From NCBI GenBank assembly GCA_020636405.1, contig JACJXW010000008.1, positions 124,001-188,000 of the forward strand: a DNA stretch of 64,000 nt, written 5' to 3'. A model generated the notes under the pieces. That model worked only from the letters and a program-made list of their open reading frames with translations, was not told the DNA's origin and made no database searches. The translations under genes and the position numbers were made by a program. Shown here one piece after another: positions 44,999-54,827 of this stretch. The DNA is from Lewinellaceae bacterium (GTDB taxonomy: Bacteria; Bacteroidota; Bacteroidia; Chitinophagales; Saprospiraceae). Position 1 is the first letter of the stretch, and the number at the start of each line of letters is the position of its first letter.

Positions 44999-47452
44999 CT
45001 TCATCATCCCGGCCCTAACCATCTTGATCTCTCCATAAGAATACGCATCGTCAAAATGGCCTCTTACCTCTCCGAGCCCGGCTTCGGGATGCTCCTCCAT
45101 GTAAGCCCGGATCTTATCAACGGCCTCCGCGGGCATGGCCTCCGCTGCGCTTAGTTCCCCCAGCCCGATGTAGTGTGCCAGGTGGCCTTCGATGGTGGAA
45201 GCAACCAGCCCGCGCTCTTCGGCGATCTCCCGGATGGTTTTGCCGGAGCGGAACATCTCGTAGCTGAGCTTCTTGGTATCGGGTTTTGGTGGTTTTGGCG
45301 GTTCTTCCTCCAAGCCTGCCAGCGGCAGCGTGTCTGTTTGGAGGTTGTTCTCGGTACAATAGGCCTCGATGAGGGCGATCAGTTCCGCCCCGTATTGTTT
45401 GATCCTGCTTTTTCCGAGGCCATGGATCGCTTTCAGTTGGACATTGTTAAGGGGCAGGTTTTGGGCCAGTTCGAGCAGGGATCGGGTGGGCAGGATCCTG
45501 TAGAGCTCCACGCCCTCTTCTTCTGCTTTATCCCTACGCCACTGTACCAGGCGGGCGTATAGCTCGGGATAGGCGATGTCTTTAGGTGTGGCCGGAAGTT
45601 TGACGGAAGGAGCGGCCTTTTGGCGGGCCGCCTGGAAGTCGAGTTCGGCGTTGGTTTTGGTGCGCAGGTAGGTTCGGGTGGTAAAGCCATTTTGGACGGC
45701 GGCAAAGCAGGCGAGTTTGGAAGAGATCTCCTGTAGCAGCTTGTCCAGCGCCTCCAGCGCAACCTTTCGGATGGCCTTATTGTCGGTGATGATCTCTATG
45801 TTCTGGGCGGTGGGAAGCAGTTCGTCCTTCACCTTGCCGGCAAACCAGGCGCCAGCCTTTCGGATGCGCCCTTGCAGCTCTTCATTGTCTTCCGGCAGGC
45901 CCCCCTGAGCGAAAAGGCTTTGGAGTTGCCGCCCGAATTTTTCTCCCACCGGGAATACCTGCTCCTCGGCCAGGGTGGTGAGCGCCTTGAATTGTTCCAG
46001 CGCCCCGGCGAGCAGTACATTTTCGTGTTCCAGCAGGATTCGGTTCATCTGGTTGAGCAGCCTTTTCAGCGTTCTAAAACCGAACAACTCCAGGAGGAGC
46101 GATTGCTGATAAGCTGCTTTTTCCTGTTCCAGCTGAGCCGGCCCCGGTGCGTTCTTTTCCGCCTCTTCGGAAAAGTTCTTGACGGTCGAGTCGGTTCTGA
46201 TACCGGTAGGGGTGATCCTGGAGATCAGCACGATGCCTTCGAAGCTCTTGCAGCGGCTGAGCGCCACGTAGACCTGCCCGTGGGCGAAGGCCGCCTGGGC
46301 ATCCAGGATCACCCGCTCGAAGGTGAGGCCCTGGCTCTTGTGTATGGTGATGGCCCAGGCCAGCCGGAGCGGGTATTGGGTAAAGGTACCGACGACATCC
46401 TCGGTAACCTCTTTGGAATCCTCATTCAGGGTATATTTCACATTTTGCCATTCGGCGGGCAGGACGACGATCGGATCCGTTTCACCCGGGCAGAGCACGT
46501 ATATTTCATCCTTTCCAATGCGGGTGATCTGGCCGATCTTACCATTGTAGTATCGTTTTTCGGGCTCCGTATCGTTTTTGATGAACATGACCTGGGCGCC
46601 GGTTTTCAGCTCCAGGGCTTCATCGGCAGGGTAGGCGTGGGTGGGAAAATCCCCTGAAATCTCCGCCTGGAAAGTATGTGTCTTTTCGGGGATGTCTGCC
46701 AGTTTTTGGGCATTGATCTCATGAGCGGAGGCATTATGCGTGGTCAGGGTAATGTATCCGTCTTCTTCCCCGGCCTGGAAGAGAGGGTCGAAGCGGCTAT
46801 TGAGGGTAGACAGCACTTCGCTGTCGATCTCGTTGTTGCGCACCTTGTTGAGCAGGCGGATGAAGGTGTTGTCCGACTGCCGGAAGATGTGCTTCAGTTC
46901 GACCACTACCGGTTGGGTTTGCTGCAGGGCCTGGCTTCCGAAGAAGTAAGGGGTGCGGTAGTGATCGCGCAGCAGGTACCACTCTTCGTCTTTCACCACC
47001 GGCGGTAGCTGGTGCAGGTCGCCGATCATGAGCAGCTGCACGCCGCCGAAAGGCTTGCTGGGATCTTTATAGCGGCGCAGCACATCGTCGATACCGTCCA
47101 GCAGGTCGGCCCGCACCATGCTGACCTCGTCGATGACCAGCAGGTCGAGGCTGCGGATCAGGCGGATCTTTTCCCGGGAGAACCGCCGTTGCCGGGCTGC
47201 TTCCCGGGCGTTGCCCGGCAGGTAGGGCCCGAAAGGCAACTGGAAGAAGGAGTGGATGGTCATACCCCGGGCATTGATGGCGGCCACGCCGGTAGGGGCT
47301 ACAATGGCCATGCGCTTGGGCGCTTCCTCTTTTATTTTGTGCAAAAAGGTGGTTTTACCGGTGCCTGCTTTGCCCGTTAGGAAGATGCTTCTGCTGGTAT
47401 AGCAGACATATTCGTAAGCCAGCTCTAGTTCGGGGTTGGATTGGAGGCGCAT
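44984..47452 (-). CDS. PIF1/RecD-like superfamily 1 helicase with HRDC and helix-turn-helix C-terminus
   Basis: 822 residues. Walker A GKAGTGKTTFLHKI (27-40), APTGVAAINARG, Walker B LLVIDEVSMVRAD, LLMIGDLHQLPPV, and later helicase motifs (AWAITIHKSQGLTFERV, VYVALSRCKSFEGIVLIS). After the helicase core are a helical region, an HRDC-like domain (about 625-695, LYARLVQWRRDKAEEEG) and a C-terminal helix-turn-helix of the kind seen in RecQ-like proteins (about 730-820). Typical of Bacteroidota PIF1-type helicases. Cytoplasmic, DNA repair or replication. Confidence 0.9.
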   Translation of the reverse strand: MRLQSNPELELAYEYVCYTSRSIFLTGKAGTGKTTFLHKIKEEAPKRMAIVAPTGVAAINARGMTIHSFFQLPFGPYLPGNAREAARQRRFSREKIRLIRSLDLLVIDEVSMVRADLLDGIDDVLRRYKDPSKPFGGVQLLMIGDLHQLPPVVKDEEWYLLRDHYRTPYFFGSQALQQTQPVVVELKHIFRQSDNTFIRLLNKVRNNEIDSEVLSTLNSRFDPLFQAGEEDGYITLTTHNASAHEINAQKLADIPEKTHTFQAEISGDFPTHAYPADEALELKTGAQVMFIKNDTEPEKRYYNGKIGQITRIGKDEIYVLCPGETDPIVVLPAEWQNVKYTLNEDSKEVTEDVVGTFTQYPLRLAWAITIHKSQGLTFERVILDAQAAFAHGQVYVALSRCKSFEGIVLISRITPTGIRTDSTVKNFSEEAEKNAPGPAQLEQEKAAYQQSLLLELFGFRTLKRLLNQMNRILLEHENVLLAGALEQFKALTTLAEEQVFPVGEKFGRQLQSLFAQGGLPEDNEELQGRIRKAGAWFAGKVKDELLPTAQNIEIITDNKAIRKVALEALDKLLQEISSKLACFAAVQNGFTTRTYLRTKTNAELDFQAARQKAAPSVKLPATPKDIAYPELYARLVQWRRDKAEEEGVELYRILPTRSLLELAQNLPLNNVQLKAIHGLGKSRIKQYGAELIALIEAYCTENNLQTDTLPLAGLEEEPPKPPKPDTKKLSYEMFRSGKTIREIAEERGLVASTIEGHLAHYIGLGELSAAEAMPAEAVDKIRAYMEEHPEAGLGEVRGHFDDAYSYGEIKMVRAGMMKSEGF

Positions 47453-48104
47453 GGGTTTTTAGGTAAAGGTATCAATTATTTGGCTGGCCTGAAAATGGGT
47501 GGGGTGGGGGTGGGTATTAAAATTTGTGGACCCCTGTATCTGGTAAAAGTTTGGTAGTCAGTGTGTTGAATTGGTTTTATGTCGAATTATGGGGGAAACA
47601 GCAGTGGATAAAAGGCGGGAGATTGTCCTTTTTTGGGAGCCATTTCCGCCCTGGGGGGGTGATGCTGCGTCATTTTCCGAAAGCCGCACAACAGGAAGAA
47701 ATTATGGTACGTTCCTCAAAACGAATGGTTATCCGTTAGAATTGAATGACAACCAACGCCATGGACTGCCACGAGGGTAGTTCAACCTGATACCCGCCAG
47801 TGAAAGGTTGAGGCGTAAGTGCACTGGATGATGAAATAACTTCGTAAACCTGCTGGGGGTGTGGCATCCTTCGGATGATGACCCGGGCGTCGGTAGCCGG
47901 CGGCGGAGCAGGATTGACGGTATTCGGTATGTGGTTCGCTCTCAACAATTGAACGAACGAAAAATCATTGCACAAAAGCAGGAGCAAGCGGTTATTGATA
48001 GCGTCTCTGTAGGGTACGCAGTGAACTTTCGAATTAACCAGAAAGCCAACCTTTGAAAGAGACATAGGAAACTCATGCTGCAATGGTTTTGGAAGATGGT
48101 GCTT
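47453..48104. other. Gene-poor stretch; possible degraded 3' end of a secreted hydrolase gene
   Basis: No intact gene. On the minus strand a frame (47736-48083) ends with HPQQVYEVISSSSALTPQPF, GGYQVELPSWQSMALVVIQF; this looks like the C-terminal beta-sandwich of some secreted glycosidases. The N-terminal half of that frame does not look coding, so I treat it as a possible remnant at low confidence. Confidence 0.25.
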
Positions 48105-49310
48105 TCAACAACCGCCATTAGCTTCCATGCCCTGGCCCTCGGCCGCGGCCTCCATCCATGTTCCATATAAGCCGGCTTTGCGCAGGCGCTCGGCATCATC
48201 CGGACGGTATTCCCAGTGCCAACCTTCCGATTCTACCGTTCGGACGAAGCCATATCGGGTGGCGTTTTTCTCCAGCCATTGGTAATCGATATTGTCCTCT
48301 TTTTTTCCTGCCCGCCAGGATCGCAGGTCGAACGCCTGGCCGTGCTGATGGTTGGACCAGCCAGGCGCGGCGACAATACTGCCTGTAACTGTCCGCTTGA
48401 GTTCTGCCTGTTTGCCGTAAGGCCGGAAACCGCTGTTCAGCGAGATCAGGATATTGTCATTGGCCGCTGCCCGTACGAGGCTCAGGTAGGCCTCCAGGGT
48501 GTGTTCGGCAACCTGCTTGACTTCTCCGCCGGTGCCAACGATGTTGGCCAGGCCGATCTGGCCCAGGTAGTTGCCATATCTCCAGGCAGCATGAGGTCCA
48601 TAGATATCGGCCCACCCTTCCTGCATATTGGAAACTGCCGTCCACCCTTCCATCTGCTTTTCAATAACCTTGCCTTCTACTACTTCCGCTACTCTTACGT
48701 ATTCGTACGTTGCCGATGGCTCTTTTCGGAGCACCAACACCAGGCTTCCTCTTGGAATGACCTTTTCTGTGGAACGGAAGCCCTTATCCTGGTCTCTGAG
48801 CAGCGCTTCTTTATCCACAACCGTCTTTTTTTCGAAATCGGTGGCAATAGCCATGGGCGGCGGCGCTTTGGCCAGCGACAAGGTTTCGTTATAGAACCGG
48901 CCGCGGAAATTTAGGGGGCTGGTCCAGCCATAGGCCTGCTCATTTTCAGGTTTTGCCGCAAAAACCCATACCCTCCCGTTTTTTATCTGTACCCGGCTGA
49001 CCTGTACCGTGCTTCCAACAGGAATAATGAATTGCCCCATGGCATTTCTGCCCGCCGGCAGGCGCAAGGGGCCGGGGAAACTGCTCATCGGGCTGAGGTT
49101 GTCATCCCGGATGATGGCGTTGGGGTCATCGACCAGGAAGCGTTTTTGTTTGAAGGAGGGCAGGAACCGGGCGGCGGCCTTCCTAGCCAGTTGTCCCAGC
49201 ATTCCTGTTAAATTTTCTCCGATGCCTGTTTCCGAAGGAAAAACCCTTGCGTACCGGGTAGGAGCCCCGATCCCATTTGAAAAAATAGGTCCCAACTGAT
49301 TCATGGCCAC
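48105..49310 (-). CDS. M15B-family D,D-carboxypeptidase (VanY-like) with SH3-like N-terminal region
   Basis: 401 residues. The C-terminal 260-385 is a VanY-type zinc D,D-peptidase: substrate motif SGFRPYGKQAEL, zinc ligands H321 and D328 in SNHQHGQAFDLR, and H365 in EGWHWEYRP. The N-terminal part has two SH3-like segments (about 90-145 with FIIPVGSTVQVSRVQ, and about 185-235 with IPRGSLVLVLRK). No signal peptide, though the substrate (peptidoglycan stem peptide) is outside the cytoplasm. Last gene of the seven-gene operon, 6 nt after the protease-phospholipase gene. It likely trims cell-wall peptides; how it is exported is unclear. Confidence 0.85.
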   Translation of the reverse strand: MAMNQLGPIFSNGIGAPTRYARVFPSETGIGENLTGMLGQLARKAAARFLPSFKQKRFLVDDPNAIIRDDNLSPMSSFPGPLRLPAGRNAMGQFIIPVGSTVQVSRVQIKNGRVWVFAAKPENEQAYGWTSPLNFRGRFYNETLSLAKAPPPMAIATDFEKKTVVDKEALLRDQDKGFRSTEKVIPRGSLVLVLRKEPSATYEYVRVAEVVEGKVIEKQMEGWTAVSNMQEGWADIYGPHAAWRYGNYLGQIGLANIVGTGGEVKQVAEHTLEAYLSLVRAAANDNILISLNSGFRPYGKQAELKRTVTGSIVAAPGWSNHQHGQAFDLRSWRAGKKEDNIDYQWLEKNATRYGFVRTVESEGWHWEYRPDDAERLRKAGLYGTWMEAAAEGQGMEANGGC

Positions 49311-49316
49311 TTTTGG

Positions 49317-52300
49317 TTATTGATCCAGAAAATATTCTACCACTGCTGCTTGTGCTTCTTTGATCAGTTTTTCGACCACCGTGCCTGGCGGATTGAAGTC
49401 CGTGACGTCGATCTCTCCAGTATTGAGGATGATGATCTGCTCGGCTACACCCGATGTCTGGGAAACGGCAACTTCTCCGGACCCGCCCAGGACGTGGTTG
49501 AGGAGGAAGGCCATTATATAATCACCGAAATTTTTTATTTTTTGAGTTTTGGGATGGGTGAGCCGGATACCCAGGGTCTTGGGGTTGGGCTCCCGGCTGG
49601 CGCCGAAAGCGCGGATCGGGATGTTATTCCACAGGCCTCCGTCGACCCATACCCCTCTCAGGAGCTTTTTTTCCTCTGCGCTGAAGTTTAACTTCCGGAG
49701 CATATCGGGCCCGATCCGGTAGGGCTTGAAAAGGAAGGGCAGGCTCATCGAGATCCTGGCGGCGTCGGCTACCGGCAGGTTCGGAGTGGTTTTATGGCTG
49801 AAAAACTCGCTGGTACCCTTTTCCAGGTTGGCCCCCGTCAGTACCAGCTCGATCTTGAACAGTTCGTAGTGCTGGCGGAAAGTCATATTCCGGTACTGGC
49901 TTCCTGCTTTTCGGACGATGAGGTCGTCAAAGAATTGACGGGCGCGGCATCCGGGGAACATCCCGAACTCTTTGAGCAGATTGCGGGTGTAAAACGGCCA
50001 AAGGGCCAGGAGCTTGGCCCACATACCCTGGGATGCCGCCGTGCCCTTAACCAAGGAGCTTAACGGGTTGGTGTTACAGTCCACCCCTATAGCGGGTGTT
50101 TTGGCCGGAATACCCGGAAGGTCGAAAAATTCGTTGAAATTGAACTTCAGCAGTTCTCTGATGCCTTTGGAGTCATAACCGACGGATAACGCAACAGCGG
50201 TGATCGCCCCGGCGGAAGCGCCCGATATCCCTTTGATCTGTTGGCCGGGGATAAGCTTTCCATTGGCGTATTGCAACACCTTTCCCGCCTCCAGCGCTTC
50301 GATCGCCCCCAGGAATACCATCCCTTTTCCGCCGCCGCCCTCCAGAGCGAGGTATTCTACCTCATGGAGCTTTACCTTTTTAAAGGAACCACCGGTTTCC
50401 GGGCTTTCCGCTACCATTTCTTCCCTCAGGAGCATTTCGGAAAAAGGAGGATCGGCCTCTTTCAAGCGCAGAACGCGAAACTCGCTGAGCAGCCTGCCCT
50501 CCGGGCCGGTGATCCGGCGCCGGAACATGTCGCTCAGCGGCCGTCGCTGTGGCCAGGATTCGATAACTGTGGCGTAGCCTCCTTCTGGTTGTTGGCCCTG
50601 GCCAGGCGGGTGAAGGTAACCATCGGCCAGCATGCTTTGAAAAACGATGCCTTCTCCCTTGGCGCGAACCTCAAGGATATCGCCGCCCCGAAGGCTTTCA
50701 CCCACCTGCTCTCCTGGTTCCAGGACAATTTCAAAATGTTCGGTTGCCCAGGCGGCGTTTTGGCCGGGAAAGGCAGGCATTGCGCTTTCTGCCGACAGTG
50801 CTTTTTCCCCCTGCCGGAATCGGGCGGCGAGGCTCAGCAGGTCCAGCTCACTACCCTCATCGAGTATTCTTTCATCCGTAAATGCCACGATGTCGGCAAG
50901 GCTTTTATGTTCGGTTGGTTGCCATATGGTTTCCATAGGTCTACGGTTTGTTGGCCGGTGTTGCCGGGCCCATTCCATGGCCAGGCGTATCGAGCCTTTT
51001 ATGTTTAAAATCCCTCTTCCCATCCTTGCTGCTTCGGCCGGTGCATTCACGGCCGTGGCCGGGCGCAGCACCAACTGGCGGATCACATCGAAGGGCGTTC
51101 CCCTGGGAAGTATTTCCAGCAGGAGGGCGCAGGCGCCGGTGACGTGAGGGGCAGCCATGCTGGTGCCCGACATTTGGGTGTAAAGCGCGGTGGCCACTTC
51201 CCTGCCCGCCGCCGTAGAGCGCGCTGCTCTGATGTTCATGCCCGGGGCCACCAGGTCGGGTTTGGGGCGGCCGTCTACGGTTGGGCCGCTGCTGCTGAAG
51301 GGCGCCATTCGGAACTGGTGGTAAGTGCTGTCGTAAGCACCGGCCACTATCGTATTTCTGCCATTGCAGATCGTTCCGGTGGTGGTAGTAGGATCGTTGT
51401 AAGGATCCTCAAACCTCGATTGGCAGGCCCTACATCCGCCATCGCGCTCGATCCAGGCATGGTATCTTCCGTCGGACACCTGTTGGCCGATGAGCCGCAC
51501 CTCCCAACTTCCGGAGGGGGCATTGGTATACAAAAACAGGTTGATGTGGTTTTTTCCGGTATTGGGTTCGTTGGTGCGGTGATAGATCCTGCCGATCACC
51601 TGCCCTCCAATCTCGACGCTCGTCAGCCTGCCGGCCTCGGAAAGAAAGGAGTCGCCGGTATTCCGGTTGATGAGTTCCATTTCCAGCCGGTCGGCGCCCG
51701 GATACCAGACCTCCAGTTCATTGGGGGTGGTGTCGGCGGCGTCTACCCGAAAGGAAAAGGCCGCCGCCCCCCCCTGCGGCACGCTTCCGGAGTGGTGGGC
51801 TTTGCTTTGGAAATAATTGCCGGTACTCTGGCAGATCACGGTATCGGGCCTGGATTCCAGGAAGTAGTCCATGGCCTGTTCGACCAGGGTGCAGCCATCG
51901 TGGGGGCCGCCGTGGCGCCCGACGCTCATATTGATGGCAAGCGGCCGGCCGGCTGCCATATGCCGGATGAAGTCCAATGCTTCCAGGATGCGGACGGAGT
52001 CGCCCAGGTTGGCGGCGCCCTCTGTATCGCGCGCGGCCAGATGGACGCAGACCAGGCCGGCTTCAGGAGCAATGCCCCGGGCGCTGCCCGTGTTGCTGCC
52101 GGCTGCTATGGAGGCGACATGGGTGCCATGCGCCCCGATGCCCATCGGGTCTCCTTTGGCAGGGTGATAGCCCAGCGCCAGGTAGGGCCATTCCGTTTGC
52201 AGGGCATCGTCGATCTCGTCTTTCCGGTAAAGGGCGCCGTATCCGTAAGGGAGCAGGGCTCCGGGGCCCGACTGGTCCCAAAGGGCCAGCAGCCGGGTGC

Positions 52301-52673
52301 TGCCGTCGGGATGACGCAGGCTGGGGTGAGCAAAGTCGAATCCCCAGTCGATGATGCCGATGACCACTCCTTTCCCGGAAGGGCCGCTGCCTTCCCCCAT
52401 GGCCTGCTCCGCTGCCGGTTGCCGGCTGTATCCCGGGAAGAGGGCGCCGGCATTTTCCAGGAAGCGGGCGGCCTTGAGGCTGGCCTTTAAGGGCGAGCGG
52501 TACACCTCCCGGATGTCCGCTCTGCGGATGCGGCAGGTAACGACCGGCCCAAACTCGCTGATGGCCCTGGCCTTGGCCGGCAACTGCCCGGCTGCTTTTA
52601 ACCGCAGAATGGCCTCCACTTCTTCCGAACGGTCGAGGTGAGCTAAGAGCTGTTCCTGTAGGGCGGGGTCCAT
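49317..52673 (-). CDS. Subtilisin-patatin fusion (S8 protease plus patatin-like phospholipase)
   Basis: 1118 residues from ATG 52673, 1 nt after the upstream gene; an overlapping earlier start is unlikely. A prodomain-like stretch (about 1-75) precedes an S8 subtilisin domain (about 95-560) with D109 (IGIIDWGFDFAHPS), H185 (GAHGTHVASIAAGS) and S505 (MSGTSMAAPHVTG). A linking module follows (about 640-740: LRGGDILEVRAKGEG, GYATVIESWP, RRRITGPEGRLL). The C-terminus (about 770-1118) is a patatin-like lipase: LEGGGGKGMVFLGAIEAL, S820 in SGASAG and D1011 in WVDGGLWNNIP. All catalytic residues are present. No signal peptide. It joins a protease and a phospholipase in one chain, suggesting a damage-inflicting effector. 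Confidence 0.9.
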   Translation of the reverse strand: MDPALQEQLLAHLDRSEEVEAILRLKAAGQLPAKARAISEFGPVVTCRIRRADIREVYRSPLKASLKAARFLENAGALFPGYSRQPAAEQAMGEGSGPSGKGVVIGIIDWGFDFAHPSLRHPDGSTRLLALWDQSGPGALLPYGYGALYRKDEIDDALQTEWPYLALGYHPAKGDPMGIGAHGTHVASIAAGSNTGSARGIAPEAGLVCVHLAARDTEGAANLGDSVRILEALDFIRHMAAGRPLAINMSVGRHGGPHDGCTLVEQAMDYFLESRPDTVICQSTGNYFQSKAHHSGSVPQGGAAAFSFRVDAADTTPNELEVWYPGADRLEMELINRNTGDSFLSEAGRLTSVEIGGQVIGRIYHRTNEPNTGKNHINLFLYTNAPSGSWEVRLIGQQVSDGRYHAWIERDGGCRACQSRFEDPYNDPTTTTGTICNGRNTIVAGAYDSTYHQFRMAPFSSSGPTVDGRPKPDLVAPGMNIRAARSTAAGREVATALYTQMSGTSMAAPHVTGACALLLEILPRGTPFDVIRQLVLRPATAVNAPAEAARMGRGILNIKGSIRLAMEWARQHRPTNRRPMETIWQPTEHKSLADIVAFTDERILDEGSELDLLSLAARFRQGEKALSAESAMPAFPGQNAAWATEHFEIVLEPGEQVGESLRGGDILEVRAKGEGIVFQSMLADGYLHPPGQGQQPEGGYATVIESWPQRRPLSDMFRRRITGPEGRLLSEFRVLRLKEADPPFSEMLLREEMVAESPETGGSFKKVKLHEVEYLALEGGGGKGMVFLGAIEALEAGKVLQYANGKLIPGQQIKGISGASAGAITAVALSVGYDSKGIRELLKFNFNEFFDLPGIPAKTPAIGVDCNTNPLSSLVKGTAASQGMWAKLLALWPFYTRNLLKEFGMFPGCRARQFFDDLIVRKAGSQYRNMTFRQHYELFKIELVLTGANLEKGTSEFFSHKTTPNLPVADAARISMSLPFLFKPYRIGPDMLRKLNFSAEEKKLLRGVWVDGGLWNNIPIRAFGASREPNPKTLGIRLTHPKTQKIKNFGDYIMAFLLNHVLGGSGEVAVSQTSGVAEQIIILNTGEIDVTDFNPPGTVVEKLIKEAQAAVVEYFLDQ

Positions 52674-52674
52674 A

Positions 52675-53343
52675 TCAGGGGTGTTCTTCGGGGTTAAACC
52701 ATTCCAGAATGGCGTCGAAGGCCTGATAGAATTGCCGGAGCGCCAGCTGCTGGGCAGACAACTCTCCGGATACGTGGAGGAGCAGTTCCCTGGCGGTTTC
52801 CAGTCCACCGGAGAGTTCCGCGTTGATGGCCTTCAGCCTTTCGTTTTCTATGCTCCTTTGCTCGTAGCCTTCTTCCAACCGGGCCGAACGCTTTTCCAAG
52901 GCTTCCCGGGCGGCCAGCTGACGCTCGGCCCAATGGTAAAGCTTCTCGTTCTCCCGGGCCCGCCTGGCCACTTCGGCGCGCAGCTCCTCGGCCGACTGTT
53001 GAGAGCGGCTGAGCTCGAGGAGGTATTCCTCCAATCCCTTTTCCAGGCTGGCCAGCCGTTCTTCCTTCCGGGCCAGTTCCTGTCCGGCCGTTTCCAGGCG
53101 TTCCAGTTCGGGGAGAGCCTCTTCCACACTGGCCAAGGCCGCTGCGTAAACCTTTAGCTCTGCATCTTTCCTGTTCTGCTCTTCCAGCGACCGGGAATAG
53201 AGGGCCGAGGTGAGCAGCGCAACCGGCGAATCCTCCGGTTGGGCGCCCAGAAGGGCCAGGCACTCCCTGCGCTGAGAAGGCCGCAACTGTCGGCCTCTCA
53301 GGAGGAACATGCCCAGGCCGATCGGGGATAATTCGCCGTTCAT
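52675..53343 (-). CDS. Coiled-coil protein of unknown function
   Basis: 222 residues. After a short start (MNGELSPIGLGMFLLRGRQ) nearly the whole chain is predicted coiled coil, rich in Glu, Leu, Arg and Gln (about 60-205: EERLASLEKGLEEYLLEL, AEELRAEVARRARENEKLYH). C-terminal tail FDAILEWFNPEEHP. No signal peptide. Gap to the neighbours: 12 nt upstream, 1 nt downstream, so it is firmly in the operon. It may hold the protease-phospholipase in an assembly, as inference. Confidence 0.6.
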   Translation of the reverse strand: MNGELSPIGLGMFLLRGRQLRPSQRRECLALLGAQPEDSPVALLTSALYSRSLEEQNRKDAELKVYAAALASVEEALPELERLETAGQELARKEERLASLEKGLEEYLLELSRSQQSAEELRAEVARRARENEKLYHWAERQLAAREALEKRSARLEEGYEQRSIENERLKAINAELSGGLETARELLLHVSGELSAQQLALRQFYQAFDAILEWFNPEEHP

Positions 53344-53355
53344 GATTGCTGGGTA

Positions 53356-53850
53356 TTAGTTTAGAATATCATCAACGCAATCCTTCGCTTCCTGGCTGGC
53401 AGTGGTGGCATTCAGTAGTACCAAAAGGCCGGTAAAACTTATTGGATTAGAGGGGTCTATGTTATCGATGATATCGGTCGTAGCACTCGATATGTGGTCG
53501 TTTAAGGCCTCGAGGGCTTCCTTCAGGCAATCCAGTTTCTTCTCTGCTTCAACTAAAGCTTCACTTTTACTAGTTAGCTCATTTCCAGCTATTTGTAGCA
53601 ATGCCTGGAGGGCGCCTTTTTCACTTTTGAGCTCTTCATTTTCATTTTCAATGGTGTGGTTTTTGACCGTCAGGCCGGGCACCATTATTTCGCCAATCTG
53701 TGGGTTGTTCGAGGTGATAATGGCTTTCAGGATGGCATCGTTCCTTTCTTTTTTTTCCAGATCCTTGAATTGCCTGGAAGCCACCAAAGAAATTAATCCA
53801 AGTGTCATGATAGATTGATTTTTAAATTTTCTAAACAGATTGAAGTTCAA
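53356..53850 (-). CDS. Small coiled-coil protein of unknown function
   Basis: 164 residues; a second start at 53808 (MTLGLISLVASRQF) would shorten it by 14. A hydrophobic N-terminal stretch (about 15-26) is too short for a clear signal. A coiled coil covers about 65-120 (IENENEELKSEKGALQALL, KSEALVEAEKKLDCLKEAL) and a hydrophobic C-terminal part follows (SFTGLLVLLNATTA). Base composition is lower in GC than its neighbours. 11 nt from the preceding operon gene. Function unknown. Confidence 0.5.
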   Translation of the reverse strand: MNFNLFRKFKNQSIMTLGLISLVASRQFKDLEKKERNDAILKAIITSNNPQIGEIMVPGLTVKNHTIENENEELKSEKGALQALLQIAGNELTSKSEALVEAEKKLDCLKEALEALNDHISSATTDIIDNIDPSNPISFTGLLVLLNATTASQEAKDCVDDILN

Positions 53851-53861
53851 GCCCTGGGGCC

Positions 53862-54782
53862 TTATCGCATCAGCAGGATCAGGGGTAGCAGCATGTTGTT
53901 GCCGCCGAACATGCCTCCGCTGTTGTTGCTGGTATTGCCGCCCAAACCTCCAGACAACAGCAGCAAGGGCAGTAAGTCATTATCATCATCCTCGTAAGTG
54001 GCATCCACATTTAAAGTCTGGCTACCGGTAATAGCGGCATCAAAGCCGGCAGTCGTGTTCGTTTCAAACTTAATATCCTTCAATTTCGGCGGATCGGACA
54101 TTGCTCCCAGGAGGGTGCTCATCATAGCCGTCTGTTTCGTTTCATTGATCTGTTGTTTGGCGGTGTCCACCTCTTTTTTCAGGCCGATGACCCGCTTGTT
54201 GAGTTCCTGCATGACGCGGTTCTGTTGCGTAGAGGCTTTGGTGTGTTTGAGGTCTACGCTTCGGATCTGGCTGAGGGCGCTGCGGATCTTATTGATATTG
54301 CTGCTGATGCCCTTGGCGTTGTTGGCGGCGTTTTGGGTATTGGTCTTGATGGCGCTGCGCAACACGGCGATGTCCTGTTTGGTGGCCACATTCTGGGGCA
54401 GTTGGAAGGGCAGGCGCCTGCCGCCGGAAGAGAGCAGGGAGCCTACGAGTCTCGAGGGCCCCAAGTTAGGGAGCCTCGGCTTGCGGGGGCGGAAGAAGCG
54501 GGGCAGCCCTCGCCTTCCGCCCGGGCGGCGGCGGGGCCCTCGGCGCAGCCCTCTTCCGATATTGCGGATGGTCCGGCCCAGGAATTCGGCTCCTTCTCCG
54601 TCGTCGTCGTCGTAGTACTCCGCTGTTGCGCTCTCGTCGTCATAATCGTCGTATTCGAAAGCGAAACCCTCGTCGTCATCGTATTCGTCAAATTCGAAGG
54701 CAAAACCCTCATCGTCATCGTATTCGTCGAATTCTGCCGAAACGATGTCATAATCCATAAATTCTCCATTTAGATTAGCCAT
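53862..54782 (-). CDS. Acidic-leader, basic, Leu/Gly-rich low-complexity protein
   Basis: 306 residues with three parts. About 8-65: acidic, with two near-copies of EFDEYDDDEGFAFE and a poly-Asp stretch. About 68-105: very basic, Arg/Pro/Gly-rich (GRGLRRGPRRRPGGRRG). About 128-210: helical (TKQDIAVLRSAIKTNTQNAA, QNRVMQELNKRVIGLKKEVD). The end is rich in Gly, Asn and Leu (LLPLLLLSGGLGG, NNMLLPLILL). No signal peptide and no known domain. The charge blocks look like a scaffold or condensate-forming protein. It shares an acidic N-terminus with the first gene of the operon (55329-56216). Confidence 0.5.
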   Translation of the reverse strand: MANLNGEFMDYDIVSAEFDEYDDDEGFAFEFDEYDDDEGFAFEYDDYDDESATAEYYDDDDGEGAEFLGRTIRNIGRGLRRGPRRRPGGRRGLPRFFRPRKPRLPNLGPSRLVGSLLSSGGRRLPFQLPQNVATKQDIAVLRSAIKTNTQNAANNAKGISSNINKIRSALSQIRSVDLKHTKASTQQNRVMQELNKRVIGLKKEVDTAKQQINETKQTAMMSTLLGAMSDPPKLKDIKFETNTTAGFDAAITGSQTLNVDATYEDDDNDLLPLLLLSGGLGGNTSNNSGGMFGGNNMLLPLILLMR

Positions 54783-54827
54783 GGTTCAAGTATTTAGTTT
54801 TAATGATTGAATGGATAAACCGGCCGG

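Noticed and set aside
51144..52490. 448-codon plus-strand frame opposite the subtilisin domain
   Set aside because: Antisense to intact catalytic motifs; high GC keeps the frame open.
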